A stretch of 35,629 nt of DNA. Origin: Candidatus Azambacteria bacterium (GTDB lineage Bacteria; Patescibacteriota; Minisyncoccia; GWC2-36-17; WO2-46-25). The notes beneath the pieces are model-generated. The model did not search any database, had not been told where the DNA came from, and worked only from the letters and a program-made list of their open reading frames with translations. Within the stretch, counting starts at the first letter, position 1; the number at the start of each line of letters is the position of its first letter. The DNA lies in contig JACRAK010000019.1 of the NCBI GenBank assembly GCA_016234725.1, forward strand, positions 69,801 through 105,429, in the 5' to 3' direction. The position numbers and the translations under genes were made by a program. Positions 1 to 8,750 of this stretch are shown in pieces.

Positions 1-1
1 G

Positions 2-688
2 CAAAGCCATGTCGATATCCCTGCTCATTCCGCGCCTTTGGGGCTTGCGTTCTTTCCCGAAGAAGGGTGGCCTGAAGAGTATTGGCATGATCTGCTTGTC
101 GCATATCACGGTTCGTGGAACAAAAGCGAGCCGACAGGGTACAAGCTCGTGCGGTATCGTTTGGACGAGCAAGGAAATTACATAGGAGTTGAAGATTTCA
201 TTTCCGGGTGGCTGCAAAGCGATGGGACGGTGCTCGGCCGACCCGTTGATGTTCTCATTCAACCCGGAGGAGTGATATTCGTGTCTGACGACAAAGCAGG
301 CGTTATTTACCGCATTGCGCGTGCGGGGAAAGAGGATGACGTTACGGAACACATCCGGTCAAAGGCAGACCTTATCCGCGTTGTAGCGCCGGGGCCGGGA
401 GAGGCGATCACAAGTCCGATCACCGTGAAAGGAGAAGCGCGGGGATATTGGTTTTTTGAAGCGTCGTTTCCCGTGAAGCTGTTTGACGGTAACGGAAGAG
501 AAATAGCGGTAGGCATCGCGCAGGCTGAAAAAGAATGGATGACGACCGATTTCGTGCCGTTTTCAGCGACGCTTACATTCACAAAACCATCCACCGCGGC
601 AGGAACGCTCGTGTTTGAAAAAGACAATCCGTCCGGTTTGCCGGAGCATGCGGACGCATTGCGCATCCCCGTTGTTTTTGAAAAGTAG
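2..688 (+). CDS. PQQ-dependent sugar (sorbosone-type) dehydrogenase C-terminal part with a C-terminal Gmad2-like Ig domain; 5' end outside the window
   Basis: Frame is open to the window start (QSHVDIPAHSAPLGLAFFPEEGWPEEYWHDLLVAYHGSWNKSEPTGYKLVRYRL...GRPVDVLIQPGGVIFVSDDKAGVIYRI); tail IRVVAPGPGEAITSPITVKGEARGYWFFEASFPV is Gmad2-like. Confidence 0.8.
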   Translation, partial: QSHVDIPAHSAPLGLAFFPEEGWPEEYWHDLLVAYHGSWNKSEPTGYKLVRYRLDEQGNYIGVEDFISGWLQSDGTVLGRPVDVLIQPGGVIFVSDDKAGVIYRIARAGKEDDVTEHIRSKADLIRVVAPGPGEAITSPITVKGEARGYWFFEASFPVKLFDGNGREIAVGIAQAEKEWMTTDFVPFSATLTFTKPSTAAGTLVFEKDNPSGLPEHADALRIPVVFEK

Positions 689-807
689 CGAAAGCTCTTT
701 CCGGCGGCTTTTGCGGCATGGGATTGACCTGCGCTTTTTTTGTTTTATCTTACACGGACAAATTTTGCTCGTTGAAAAAATATAACCATAAAACAAGGAG
801 GCAGTTT

Positions 808-1734
808 ATGAAGGCGACAGCGTTTATCTTTGAAGAAGAAGGCAAGGAAAATGACACGGAGGTTCCGGCGAGGGCAGCGGTTGATCCGCTAGCGATGTAT
901 TTTCAGGCAATACGCAAGTGCGAATTACTCACCGCGGAAGAAGAGATCGCGCTTGCGCGAAGGATCAAAAAAGAAGACAAGCAAGCGCGGGACGCGATGA
1001 TCAATATGAATCTTCGTCTTGTGGTCAATATCGCGAAGCGGCGTCTTCGCAGGGTACCGCTATTGCATTTGAAGCTCGCTGATCTTATTGCCGCGGGGAA
1101 CGAAGGACTTATCAAAGCAGTGGACAGATTCAAGCCGGCTCGCGGATGCCGTTTTTCTACGTATGCAACGTATTGGATCAAGCAGACGATTGATCGAGAG
1201 ATCGCAAATTGCGAACAAACGATCAGAAACCCGATACATATTGTCGATAGTTTTGCGTGGTATAACAAAACGGTATCTGTGCTGACCCACGAGCTTGGTA
1301 GAACGCCGACTGTCGCGGAGATCGCGATTAAGATGGAAAAAAGCGAGGCATGGGTAGAGGCGAGGATGAAGATCATCAAAAAATATGTTTTCCTTGATGC
1401 GCCACTTGCAAGCGGCGATACAGGAGAAAGTGCGCCCATATTCGGCGATCTCATCGAAGGAAGCGACGGGACCGAGGCGTATCGCTTTGCATTGCACTCC
1501 GCATTCAAGAAAAAATTTGCGGATGTATTTGAGCGTGTTTCGCTTAGCGAACAAGAGAAGGAAGTATTGTGTTTGCGTTATGGGATCGGCAGTGATGACG
1601 GCGAAGGGCTCACGCTTGATAAGATCGGCATCCGGCTCGGCCTCACGCGGGAGTGGATTCGCCAGATAGAAGCGAGAGCGCTTGGGAAGTTCAGAAAGGC
1701 GAAACACCTCAATTATTTGAGGGATCTCTTATAG
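808..1734 (+). CDS. RNA polymerase sigma-70 family sigma factor
   Basis: DPLAMYFQAIRKCELLTAEEEIALARRI; LRLVVNIAKRRLRR; FSTYATYWIKQTIDREI; C-terminal HTH LTLDKIGIRLGLTREWIRQIEARAL. SD aaggagg upstream of ATG 808. Confidence 0.93.
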   Translation: MKATAFIFEEEGKENDTEVPARAAVDPLAMYFQAIRKCELLTAEEEIALARRIKKEDKQARDAMINMNLRLVVNIAKRRLRRVPLLHLKLADLIAAGNEGLIKAVDRFKPARGCRFSTYATYWIKQTIDREIANCEQTIRNPIHIVDSFAWYNKTVSVLTHELGRTPTVAEIAIKMEKSEAWVEARMKIIKKYVFLDAPLASGDTGESAPIFGDLIEGSDGTEAYRFALHSAFKKKFADVFERVSLSEQEKEVLCLRYGIGSDDGEGLTLDKIGIRLGLTREWIRQIEARALGKFRKAKHLNYLRDLL

Positions 1735-1763
1735 ACAGATCTTCGTAGTGCAAAAACCAAAAA

Positions 1764-1797
1764 GGGGGGTCGTTATCAAACGACCCCCCTTTTTTAT
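1764..1797. terminator. Rho-independent terminator
   Basis: GGGGGGTCGtttatcaaaCGACCCCCC-type hairpin followed by TTTTTT. Confidence 0.85.
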
Positions 1798-1875
1798 TTT
1801 CTGATGAGGCCGCGCGGCGGAAATTCAAGGAATGCGTGGTATTTCTTATTTTTACAGAGGGGTTATACTGAAAGT

Positions 1876-2406
1876 ATGGCTCATATACTATATGTGATCG
1901 CAAAAAACGGTTTTCGCGACGAGGAATATTTTATTCCTCGTGAGGTTTTGGAGGCTGCGGGACACGCGATCGTAACCGCAAGCAACGGGGAAGCAGGGGT
2001 GGTCGCGGTTGGGTCTCATGGCGGAGAAGCGCGTATTGATGCGACTATCGCAGATATGAAAGCGGCCGCATTTGACGCGGTGGTATTTGCAGGCGGACCG
2101 GGGGCGGCTGAAAATCTCGATAACGAAGAAAGCTATCGGTTGATCCGTGAAACCGTTGCCACGGGCAAGCTGCTTGGCGCAATGTGCATCGCCCCGACGA
2201 TACTTGCAAAAGCGGGTGTATTGCGGGGGAAGAAGGCGACGGTATGGAGTTCCCCGTTAGATCAAGACCCTATCGCTATTTTAGAGAATAATGGCGCGGA
2301 GTATATCGATGCGCCTGTGGTTGAGGATAGTAATATCATCACTGCGAACGGCCCGAAAACGGCGCATGCGTTTGGTGAAGCGCTTGTAGCGCGTTTGCAT
2401 TTTTAA
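1876..2406 (+). CDS. DJ-1/PfpI family protein
   Basis: MAHILYVIAKNGFRDEEYFIPREVLEAAGHAIVTAS...AFDAVVFAGGPGAAENLDN...GKLLGAMCIAPTILAKAGVLRGKKATVW. Confidence 0.9.
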   Translation: MAHILYVIAKNGFRDEEYFIPREVLEAAGHAIVTASNGEAGVVAVGSHGGEARIDATIADMKAAAFDAVVFAGGPGAAENLDNEESYRLIRETVATGKLLGAMCIAPTILAKAGVLRGKKATVWSSPLDQDPIAILENNGAEYIDAPVVEDSNIITANGPKTAHAFGEALVARLHF

Positions 2407-2408
2407 TT

Positions 2409-2699
2409 ATGGAAGAGAGAAATTTTGAGCGCATACGAAGAATAAGAATTCCCGATGAAGAAGTACCTGCATGGATGGAGACGCTTCGGGAAGGGGGATT
2501 TAATGATGACGAAATTGATACGATCATGGCGTATTGCGATGCCGCATATTTTGAATTAAAAAGATCGGGATTGGCAGAGCAGGAAGTTGAGAAGATAAAA
2601 GAATCCTTTCTCAAAGGATACGGGAAGGCGCTTAGTGAAGGGGAGATCGAATATATCCGTAAGGCTATCGAGCAGCAGCTTGATGAACGGGCGCCATGA
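2409..2699 (+). CDS. Hypothetical protein, 96 aa
   Basis: ORF between the DJ-1 gene and the DUF167 gene, with ATGA overlap to the latter. Confidence 0.65.
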   Translation: MEERNFERIRRIRIPDEEVPAWMETLREGGFNDDEIDTIMAYCDAAYFELKRSGLAEQEVEKIKESFLKGYGKALSEGEIEYIRKAIEQQLDERAP

Positions 2700-2914
2700 G
2701 GTTTTTCATACACGTAAAACCAAAAAGCAGTACGGCGCGCGTCGAGCAGAAAAATGAAAAGGAGCTTACGGTGTGGGTGCGGGAAGTTCCGGAGGATGGG
2801 AAGGCGAATGACGCGGTAGTGCGAGCGGTCGCCGAGCATTTCGACGTCGCGCCTTCGCGCGTGAAAATTCTTCGCGGCGCAAGCGGCCGCAAAAAGGTGG
2901 TTGAGATCCTATAG
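2696..2914 (+). CDS. DUF167/YggU family protein
   Basis: MRFFIHVKPKSSTARVEQKNEKELTVWVREVPEDGKANDAVVRAVAEHFDVAPSRVKILRGASGRKKVVEI is typical of DUF167. Confidence 0.88.
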   Translation: MRFFIHVKPKSSTARVEQKNEKELTVWVREVPEDGKANDAVVRAVAEHFDVAPSRVKILRGASGRKKVVEIL

Positions 2915-2969
2915 TGGTATTGTGGACAACATTCTTGCGTTGTTTTTATGGCGGTGTGATAATAAAAGC

Positions 2970-3122
2970 GCACCTTTTAACCGCCGTGGGGAGCGAACCC
3001 CACGCATAACGGCCGTATCCAACATAAGAACGTACTATCATTTTCTCTTTTCTGATTTTGTCTCATGGCGGGGCGCTTCGGACGGGGAGTATGATGTTCT
3101 TATGGATACGGCTTTTTTCTTT
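2970..3122 (+). ncRNA. Candidate structured ncRNA ending in an intrinsic terminator
   Basis: Promoter-like TTGCGT-N17-GATAAT (2935-2963); hairpin CGTGGGG-AGCGAA-CCCCACG; rod CCGTATCC/GGATACGG + AAGAAC/GTTCTT + ATCAT/ATGAT; then TTTTTT. No good ORF. Confidence 0.45.
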
Positions 3123-3136
3123 TCTCAAAGCAACTC

Positions 3137-3257
3137 TTGACCCCGTTACAACCTCACCAAAAACCTCTTTTTTAATAAGAATACTAAGGCGAAGCCGCCT
3201 TACGGCTCTTACTTTGGAATATAGAGTGGCGCGTGTAAGGTTGTAAGCGGGGTTGAC
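3137..3257. repeat. Palindromic intergenic repeat family 1, copy 1
   Basis: Arms TTGACCCCGTTACAACCT / AGGTTGTAAGCGGGGTTGAC with central hairpin TAAGGCG-AAGC-CGCCTTA. Confidence 0.85.
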
Positions 3258-3304
3258 ACGAGTGGTATACTAAGGGAACAACTAAATACAAAGGAGGGCA
3301 TATC

Positions 3305-3409
3305 ATGTTCACAAGACATTGGATGCTGCCTGCTGTGGCACATTGCTGCGACGGCAAACGAACCAAGGGTGGCAAGCAACGCTTGCCACCCTTGGTTCGT
3401 TTTCATTGA
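3305..3409 (+). CDS. Putative 34-aa micro-protein MFTRHWMLPAVAHCCDGKRTKGGKQRLPPLVRFH
   Basis: SD aaggaggg 10 nt before ATG; TATACT box upstream; last third overlaps a strong terminator hairpin. Confidence 0.35.
   Translation: MFTRHWMLPAVAHCCDGKRTKGGKQRLPPLVRFH
3356..3402. terminator. 21-bp perfect hairpin terminator
   Basis: AAACGAACCAAGGGTGGCAAG-CAACG-CTTGCCACCCTTGGTTCGTTT. Confidence 0.8.
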
Positions 3410-3418
3410 ATGGCTAAT

Positions 3419-3450
3419 AAAAAAGACCCGCTTGTATAAGCGGGTCTTTT
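3419..3450. terminator. Bidirectional terminator
   Basis: AAAAAGACCCGCTT-GTAT-AAGCGGGTCTTTTT. Confidence 0.85.
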
Positions 3451-3460
3451 TGGCCTGCGG

Positions 3461-4126
3461 TCAGATGATAAAAACCGCGGTTTTTCTGTTCGTCCATGAA
3501 AAGAGCCATTGTGCGTCGTCAAGGAAGACGCGGATGCAGCCGTGCGAATCCGGGCGGCCGGGGAGCGCGCCGGCATGGATCCAGTAATCCCCGTAGAATC
3601 TTATGGCGTATTTCATCGGCGCGCCGCCGTTTGGCGGCGGATACTTACTTGAAATACGATCGCGATCTTTTCCCAGTACGCAAAAGTTTCCAGTTGGCGT
3701 AATACATCTGCGCTTCTTTTCATGCGCCCTGCCGCATTCGACTCTTCCGGCTGAAGAAGAGATCGGCCCCCATAAAACGAGCGCGCCGTTTTCATAGGCG
3801 CCGAACGCTTGCGCGCCAAGATCGATGAGAATGAGCTTCCCCTCAAGGCCTGCCAGTTCGCGCGGTACCGGTGTGTCGTGTTCCGCCGCTTCCCAGTCGG
3901 AAGGGACTTTAAGCGTCATTCCTTCCTTGATGCGTTCGGGGGATATGCGATTGATCTTTGCGACTGTTTTCCAGTGCCCGCCGAACATCTTCCACAGCGT
4001 GCCGCCTTTCTTCACTTTTTCGAAATAGAATGATTGTCCATTCTCTTCCGCAAAAAGGATCAGCGGCATGCAGAAAAGAAAAAAACATACAGCGACAAAT
4101 ACCGTGCCCGTCAGCGTCTTTCCCAT
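3461..4126 (-). CDS. L,D-transpeptidase (YkuD) with LysM-like N-terminal region
   Basis: Signal-like N-terminus, VKKGGTLWKMFGGHWKTVAKINRISPERIKEGMTLKVP (LysM-like), catalytic YWIHAGALPGRPDSHGCIRV. Confidence 0.9.
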   Translation of the reverse strand: MGKTLTGTVFVAVCFFLFCMPLILFAEENGQSFYFEKVKKGGTLWKMFGGHWKTVAKINRISPERIKEGMTLKVPSDWEAAEHDTPVPRELAGLEGKLILIDLGAQAFGAYENGALVLWGPISSSAGRVECGRAHEKKRRCITPTGNFCVLGKDRDRISSKYPPPNGGAPMKYAIRFYGDYWIHAGALPGRPDSHGCIRVFLDDAQWLFSWTNRKTAVFII

Positions 4127-4287
4127 TCCATCCTCCTTTCATCGGGTAGTTTTGTTGTTAAGTTGCTAGAACTCATACCGTACAATACGCGTTCCGTCTT
4201 GTAAATGCTCAAGCACTTGATTTATATAGTTTTTTGTGGTACTTTTGTTTCGTGATACTCACGCCCGCGAGGGCTTTTTCTATTATG

Positions 4288-4418
4288 CCCGGTAGTAGAA
4301 CTTTGACTGTTGTTTCCAACAGCAGAAAAATTACCGGGAAAAAATTATCACATTAAATAAAGAATTGGCAATATAAACCTTATAATACGGTTTTAATTGT
4401 CAAAGTTTCACTACCGGG
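4288..4418 (+). promoter_or_regulatory. Inverted-repeat leader upstream of typA with two mutually exclusive pairings
   Basis: CCCGGTA at 4288 can pair with TACCGGG at ~4332-4338 or with ACTACCGGG at 4410-4418 (2 nt from the typA ATG); inner CTGTTG-TTTC-CAACAG. Confidence 0.5.
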
Positions 4419-4419
4419 T

Positions 4420-6225
4420 ATGAACATCCGCAATATCGCCATTATCGCTCACGTAGACCACGGCAAAACGACGCTCGTGGACTCTTTGCTTAAGCAATCG
4501 GAGGCATTTAAGCTCAAAAGCGACGCCACGCAGGAGCTTATTATGGATTCAAACGCGATCGAGCGCGAGCGCGGCATCACTATTTTTTCAAAGAATGCTT
4601 CTTTTCGCTATCACGACGTGAAAGTGAATATCGTGGATACGCCGGGGCATGCCGATTTCGGCGGCGAGGTGGAGCGCATCATGCGCATGGTGGACGGCGT
4701 ATTGCTCGTGGTGGATGCAAAAGAAGGGCCGATGCCGCAGACGAAATTCGTACTGCGCAAAGCGATCCAGGCAGGGCACCCCGCGATCGTCGTGGTGAAT
4801 AAGATTGACAAGCAGGACGCGCGCCCGGCGTGGGCGCTTGAGCGCACCTACGATCTTTTCATCGAGCTTGGCGCGACCGACGAACAAATAGAGTTTCCGG
4901 TCATCTATGCGTCCGCGATGCAGGGCAAAGCGGGGACAGAACCGGATCTTGCGGCGATGACGAATATCCAGCCGCTGTTTGACGCGATCGTGAAGTATTT
5001 TCCCGCGCCGTCGGTGGATGCAAGCAAACCGCTTCAGATGCTCACGGTGAATTTGGTATACGATAATTATAAGGGCAAGATCGCCGTCGGGCGGCTGTAT
5101 GCGGGGACCCTGCGCAAAGGTGCGCAGGTGGCGCATATCGACCGGCAAGGGCATGTGAAAAAAGCGCAATTGACCAGCGTGATGCTTTTTGACGGGCTTG
5201 CGCGCACGGATGTGGAAGAGGCGATGGCGGGCGAGATCGTGGCGATCGCGGGCATTCCCGATATTTCCATCGGTGAAACGATCGCAGACCTTGCAAACCC
5301 CACGCCGTTGCCGGTGATCGCGATCGATGAGCCGACGATCAAAATGACGTTCGGCGTGAACACGTCGCCGGTGTCAGGCAAAGAAGGGCAGTATTGCACC
5401 TCGCGCAATTTAAAAGAGCGGCTGGAGCATGAACTTGAAACCGATGTCGCGCTTTCGGTCGCGCCGACGGACTCCGCGGATAAATGGGTGGTAGCGGGCC
5501 GCGGCGAACTGCATCTTGCGATCCTCATTGAAAAGATGCGCAGGGAGGGATACGAGCTTGAAGTGTCAAAGCCGGAAGTTATTTTTAAGGAAATGGAGGG
5601 GAAGACCGTGGAGCCGGTGGAGCTTGCGTCTATCGAAGTGCCCGAGCAGTTCTCGGGAACGGTGATCGAAATGATGGGCAAGCGCCTCGGGCAGATGAAG
5701 GATATGAAAGTGGACCGCGCGATCGCATACATGGATTTTGCGGTGCCGACGCGCGGGCTCATCGGCATCCGCAACCAGTTCCTCACCGCGACGAAAGGGA
5801 CGGGGATATTCAATACGATATTTTTGGGATACGAACCGTTTGCGGGCGCGCTCGATGCGGGCGCGCATGGTTCGCTGATCGCCTCGGAATCGGGTACGTC
5901 CACGGCATATTCTATGATGAACGTACAAGGGCGAGGCACGCTCTTTATCGCTCCCGCGACGGCGATCTACGAAGGCATGATCGTGGGCGAGAACGCGAAA
6001 GCGGAAGATCTTATCGTGAATGTGTGCAAGTTAAAAGAGCTGACGAACTTTAGAACGAAAGACGTCGGTGTCGGCGAGCATCTGGATGTGCCGCATCTCA
6101 TGGGGCTTGAGGACGCGCTTGATTATATCGGCGACGATGAACTTGTAGAAGTAACGCCCAAGAACGTCCGGCTCCGCAAGAAGCTTCTCACGGACGCCGA
6201 CCGGCGCAGAGCAAAGAAAGGATAA
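4420..6225 (+). CDS. typA: Translational GTPase TypA/BipA
   Basis: [26 protein letters not shown]...[12 protein letters not shown]...[18 protein letters not shown]...C-terminal TypA domain ([25 protein letters not shown]). Confidence 0.97.
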   Translation: MNIRNIAIIAHVDHGKTTLVDSLLKQSEAFKLKSDATQELIMDSNAIERERGITIFSKNASFRYHDVKVNIVDTPGHADFGGEVERIMRMVDGVLLVVDAKEGPMPQTKFVLRKAIQAGHPAIVVVNKIDKQDARPAWALERTYDLFIELGATDEQIEFPVIYASAMQGKAGTEPDLAAMTNIQPLFDAIVKYFPAPSVDASKPLQMLTVNLVYDNYKGKIAVGRLYAGTLRKGAQVAHIDRQGHVKKAQLTSVMLFDGLARTDVEEAMAGEIVAIAGIPDISIGETIADLANPTPLPVIAIDEPTIKMTFGVNTSPVSGKEGQYCTSRNLKERLEHELETDVALSVAPTDSADKWVVAGRGELHLAILIEKMRREGYELEVSKPEVIFKEMEGKTVEPVELASIEVPEQFSGTVIEMMGKRLGQMKDMKVDRAIAYMDFAVPTRGLIGIRNQFLTATKGTGIFNTIFLGYEPFAGALDAGAHGSLIASESGTSTAYSMMNVQGRGTLFIAPATAIYEGMIVGENAKAEDLIVNVCKLKELTNFRTKDVGVGEHLDVPHLMGLEDALDYIGDDELVEVTPKNVRLRKKLLTDADRRRAKKG

Positions 6226-6230
6226 ATAGG

Positions 6231-6350
6231 GTTTACCCCGTTACGATCTTATCGCTGTTTCACTTTTTAATAAGACGATAAGGCGAAGCCGTCTTGCGGC
6301 TATTGCTATGGAATATAGGGCGGCATGTAAAAGATCGTAATGGGGTTGAT
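6231..6350. repeat. Palindromic intergenic repeat family 1, copy 2
   Basis: TTTACCCCGTTACGATCTT / AAGATCGTAATGGGGTTGAT with core AAGGCGAAGCCGTCTTGCGGCT. Confidence 0.85.
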
Positions 6351-6439
6351 ATCTTTCGTTCTTTGTGGTACATAGGCATTAATGGAACATTGAAAAATAA
6401 CGCACCGGTGAACGACACCACATAAAGGAGGAAGTGATC

Positions 6440-6775
6440 ATGATGGTAAAAGTCCCTCAGGCGACCGCGGTCGGGGCCTACATTTTCATCGCGTGGTTCT
6501 TTCTGTGTTTCTTATTCTTTGCGGCGAGCGCGTATTTCCGCCATAGAATGCGGGCGAAAGAAATGAAGCGAAAGCGGGGAGTGATGAAGAGTTTCACGCA
6601 GGCACAGATACTGGCATTGCAGCGGCACGACAATGCGCTACGGCGGCTCGCGGCCTGGTCGTGTGCCAATAAAGGCGTCAACCCCGCAAGTTCTCCCGCA
6701 GCAAAGAAGATGATGGAAGAGTGCGCGAACGCCTTTCGCGCGCTGATGAGCGACAAAGATCTCGAAAAAAAATAA
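6440..6775 (+). CDS. Hypothetical single-TM membrane protein
   Basis: SD aaggagg at 6425-6432; N-terminal hydrophobic segment AVGAYIFIAWFFLCFLFFAASAYF. Confidence 0.7.
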   Translation: MMVKVPQATAVGAYIFIAWFFLCFLFFAASAYFRHRMRAKEMKRKRGVMKSFTQAQILALQRHDNALRRLAAWSCANKGVNPASSPAAKKMMEECANAFRALMSDKDLEKK

Positions 6776-6787
6776 GAGGAGGAAGAT

Positions 6788-7105
6788 ATGAATACATACT
6801 ATCAGGTTCTCGGCGCAGAGAAGGCTCATGAGATCTGCGAATCGTTCGGCTTAGCTCCCGCAGAGGAAGCGGTCGTCAGAGAGATATTCTCCCGGTGGGA
6901 CCTCGTTGATATGGATCTCAAAGGAGAAGATAAGGCGACAGTGAATGATGTGAAGGCGGTCATTGCGGCAAACACGTTAAAGAGCAGGACCCGTCGGCGA
7001 TTGATCTGCTTTGCTGTTTCGACGATCTGCAATGAGGCTAAGAAGATCGACTGGGCGATCGAAGAGATGAATAAATATAATAAGATGGGAAAAGACCTGC
7101 ACTAA
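6788..7105 (+). CDS. Hypothetical protein, 105 aa
   Basis: SD aagaggagg 6 nt upstream; followed by a terminator. Confidence 0.7.
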   Translation: MNTYYQVLGAEKAHEICESFGLAPAEEAVVREIFSRWDLVDMDLKGEDKATVNDVKAVIAANTLKSRTRRRLICFAVSTICNEAKKIDWAIEEMNKYNKMGKDLH

Positions 7106-7116
7106 GCGGGCGCGCG

Positions 7117-7146
7117 AAGCCCCTCGTTACCACGAGGGGCTTTTTA
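7117..7146 (+). terminator. Rho-independent terminator
   Basis: AAGCCCCTCGT-TACC-ACGAGGGGCTTTTT. Confidence 0.9.
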
Positions 7147-7217
7147 TTCCCTGCATCTTGCCCATACGCGTGCGCGGGAGTATTATATGATCAGTATCGT
7201 AGTAATATTTGCGGCAC

Positions 7218-8135
7218 ATGACGCGGCACGAATTAAAGATCAACGGCATCAAGTGGGTGTATATCAATAAGCCCTCTGCCAAAGACATTGAGCAGATCAA
7301 AGAGATCTTTCCGTTCCATCCGTTGGTGATGGAGTCGATCGTCGCGCCGACGTTCCATCCGTTCATTGAGGATTTTGAGGGACATCTTTTTCTTATCCTG
7401 CACTTTCCCATCATTTTTCCCGGGCATCAGGCGAACAAAATAGCAGAGGTTGATTTTTTGATCACCAAAAAGACCCTGGTGACCATAACCTACATCGATT
7501 TTCCTCGGTTTGACCAGCTGTTCCGCTCGCTTTTGGAAGACGCGCATCTGCAAAAACAGTTCGCGAAGACGCACGCCGGATTTCTTTTATATTATATCAT
7601 CGACCGCCTTTTTCAGGCGCACATGAAAGACCTTGATTTCCTTGAAAAGGAAGTGACGCGCATCGAAGACAAGATATTCGAAAAACACGGCCGGCTCACT
7701 ATTGAGGACATTTCAAATGTGCGCCGCGATATCGTTGATATCCGGAGGCCGCTCCGGTCCCAGCTTTCTGCGCTTGCGTCGTTCCGCGACAAGGCGGAAA
7801 AGTTCTACGGAAAGGATTTCGCACCGTATCTTTTGGACCTTTCCGTGAACGAAGAGCGTGTCATTACCCTGATAGAAAACCAGAAAGAAACGATGGATGT
7901 GCTGTATGAAACGCAAACATCGCTGATGTCCGACCACATCTCGCAGATCATGCGGGTGCTCACTATATTTTCCGCGATCATTCTTCCGCTTTCGCTGGTG
8001 ACGTCGATATGGGGAATGAATCTCAGGGCGATACCATTGAGCGATTGGCAGTTCTCATTTTGGATCATCGTCATACTTATGATGCTTGTCGGCGCGGGGC
8101 TGTTGCTGTTCTTCCGCAAAAAACGGTGGTTATAA
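7218..8135 (+). CDS. corA: CorA family divalent cation transporter
   Basis: C-terminal two TM segments with SIWGMNLRAIPL (GMN motif); typical CorA cytoplasmic domain. Confidence 0.9.
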   Translation: MTRHELKINGIKWVYINKPSAKDIEQIKEIFPFHPLVMESIVAPTFHPFIEDFEGHLFLILHFPIIFPGHQANKIAEVDFLITKKTLVTITYIDFPRFDQLFRSLLEDAHLQKQFAKTHAGFLLYYIIDRLFQAHMKDLDFLEKEVTRIEDKIFEKHGRLTIEDISNVRRDIVDIRRPLRSQLSALASFRDKAEKFYGKDFAPYLLDLSVNEERVITLIENQKETMDVLYETQTSLMSDHISQIMRVLTIFSAIILPLSLVTSIWGMNLRAIPLSDWQFSFWIIVILMMLVGAGLLLFFRKKRWL

Positions 8136-8250
8136 GCCGCCATCTCTGGCTCATTCTTTCTTTTATCTTAACGGAAGCGCAGCCTTTCATTATTATTTTA
8201 TATAAAAGGGCGTGAGAGGATTAAAGAAAGAATGAGCCAGAGATGGCGGC
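8136..8250. repeat. Palindromic intergenic repeat family 2, copy 1 (28-bp perfect arms)
   Basis: GCCGCCATCTCTGGCTCATTCTTTCTTT at 8136 is exactly complementary to 8223-8250; core ttatcttaacggaagcgcagcc...ggcgtgagaggatta. Confidence 0.9.
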
Positions 8251-8287
8251 ACAGGAGCGCGGAGCGATTTCATAATTCAAATAAGCT

Positions 8288-8707
8288 ATGTATTCCTGGG
8301 CTTTTTTTGCGCTGTTGTCTGCCGGGTTTGCCGCGTGCGTTGCGATATTCGGCAAGATCGGGCTTGCGGGCATCGATACGACGCTTGCGACCACGGTACG
8401 CGCGGCGATCATGGCGGGGTTTCTCATCATGGTCTCTTTTGCTTTAGGCAAGGCAGGGATGCTTTCGACGCTTTCGGGGAAGGCGCTTGCGTTCATTGCA
8501 TTATCCGGCGTGGCAGGCGCGTTGTCGTGGCTCTTTTATTTCTTTGCATTGCAAAAAGGCCCTGCATCGGGCGTGGCGGCGCTTGACCGCTTGAGTGTGG
8601 TGTTCGTGCTGATGCTCGCCGTGTTCTTTTTAGGCGAGCATTTTACGCTAAAAAGCGCGGCGGGCGCAGTCCTGGTTGTCGTCGGAGCGGTATTGATGAG
8701 TTTGTAG
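8288..8707 (+). CDS. EamA/DMT-type membrane protein (half-size)
   Basis: MYSWAFFALLSAGFAACVAIFGKIGLAGIDTTLATTVRAAIMA...LDRLSVVFVLMLAVFFLGEHFTLKSAAGAVLVVVGAVLMSL. Confidence 0.85.
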   Translation: MYSWAFFALLSAGFAACVAIFGKIGLAGIDTTLATTVRAAIMAGFLIMVSFALGKAGMLSTLSGKALAFIALSGVAGALSWLFYFFALQKGPASGVAALDRLSVVFVLMLAVFFLGEHFTLKSAAGAVLVVVGAVLMSL

Positions 8708-8750
8708 AGGGTCATAGCAAGAGTTATAATAGGCATATAATCATAATCAT

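Noticed and set aside
4263-4280. GCCCGCGAGGGC-TTTTT mini-hairpin upstream of typA
   Set aside because: Only a 4-bp stem; could be a weak terminator but too little to call.
5067-5939. Long antisense ORF (290 aa) opposite typA, and similar ones opposite groEL, secA and smc
   Set aside because: Shadow ORFs of GC-biased coding strands; the + strand gene is conserved and no SD or family similarity supports the antisense frames.
8160-8225. Family 2 core considered as an integron attC site
   Set aside because: No convincing RYYYAAC/GTTRRRY pair or L boxes, and no integrase or cassette array.
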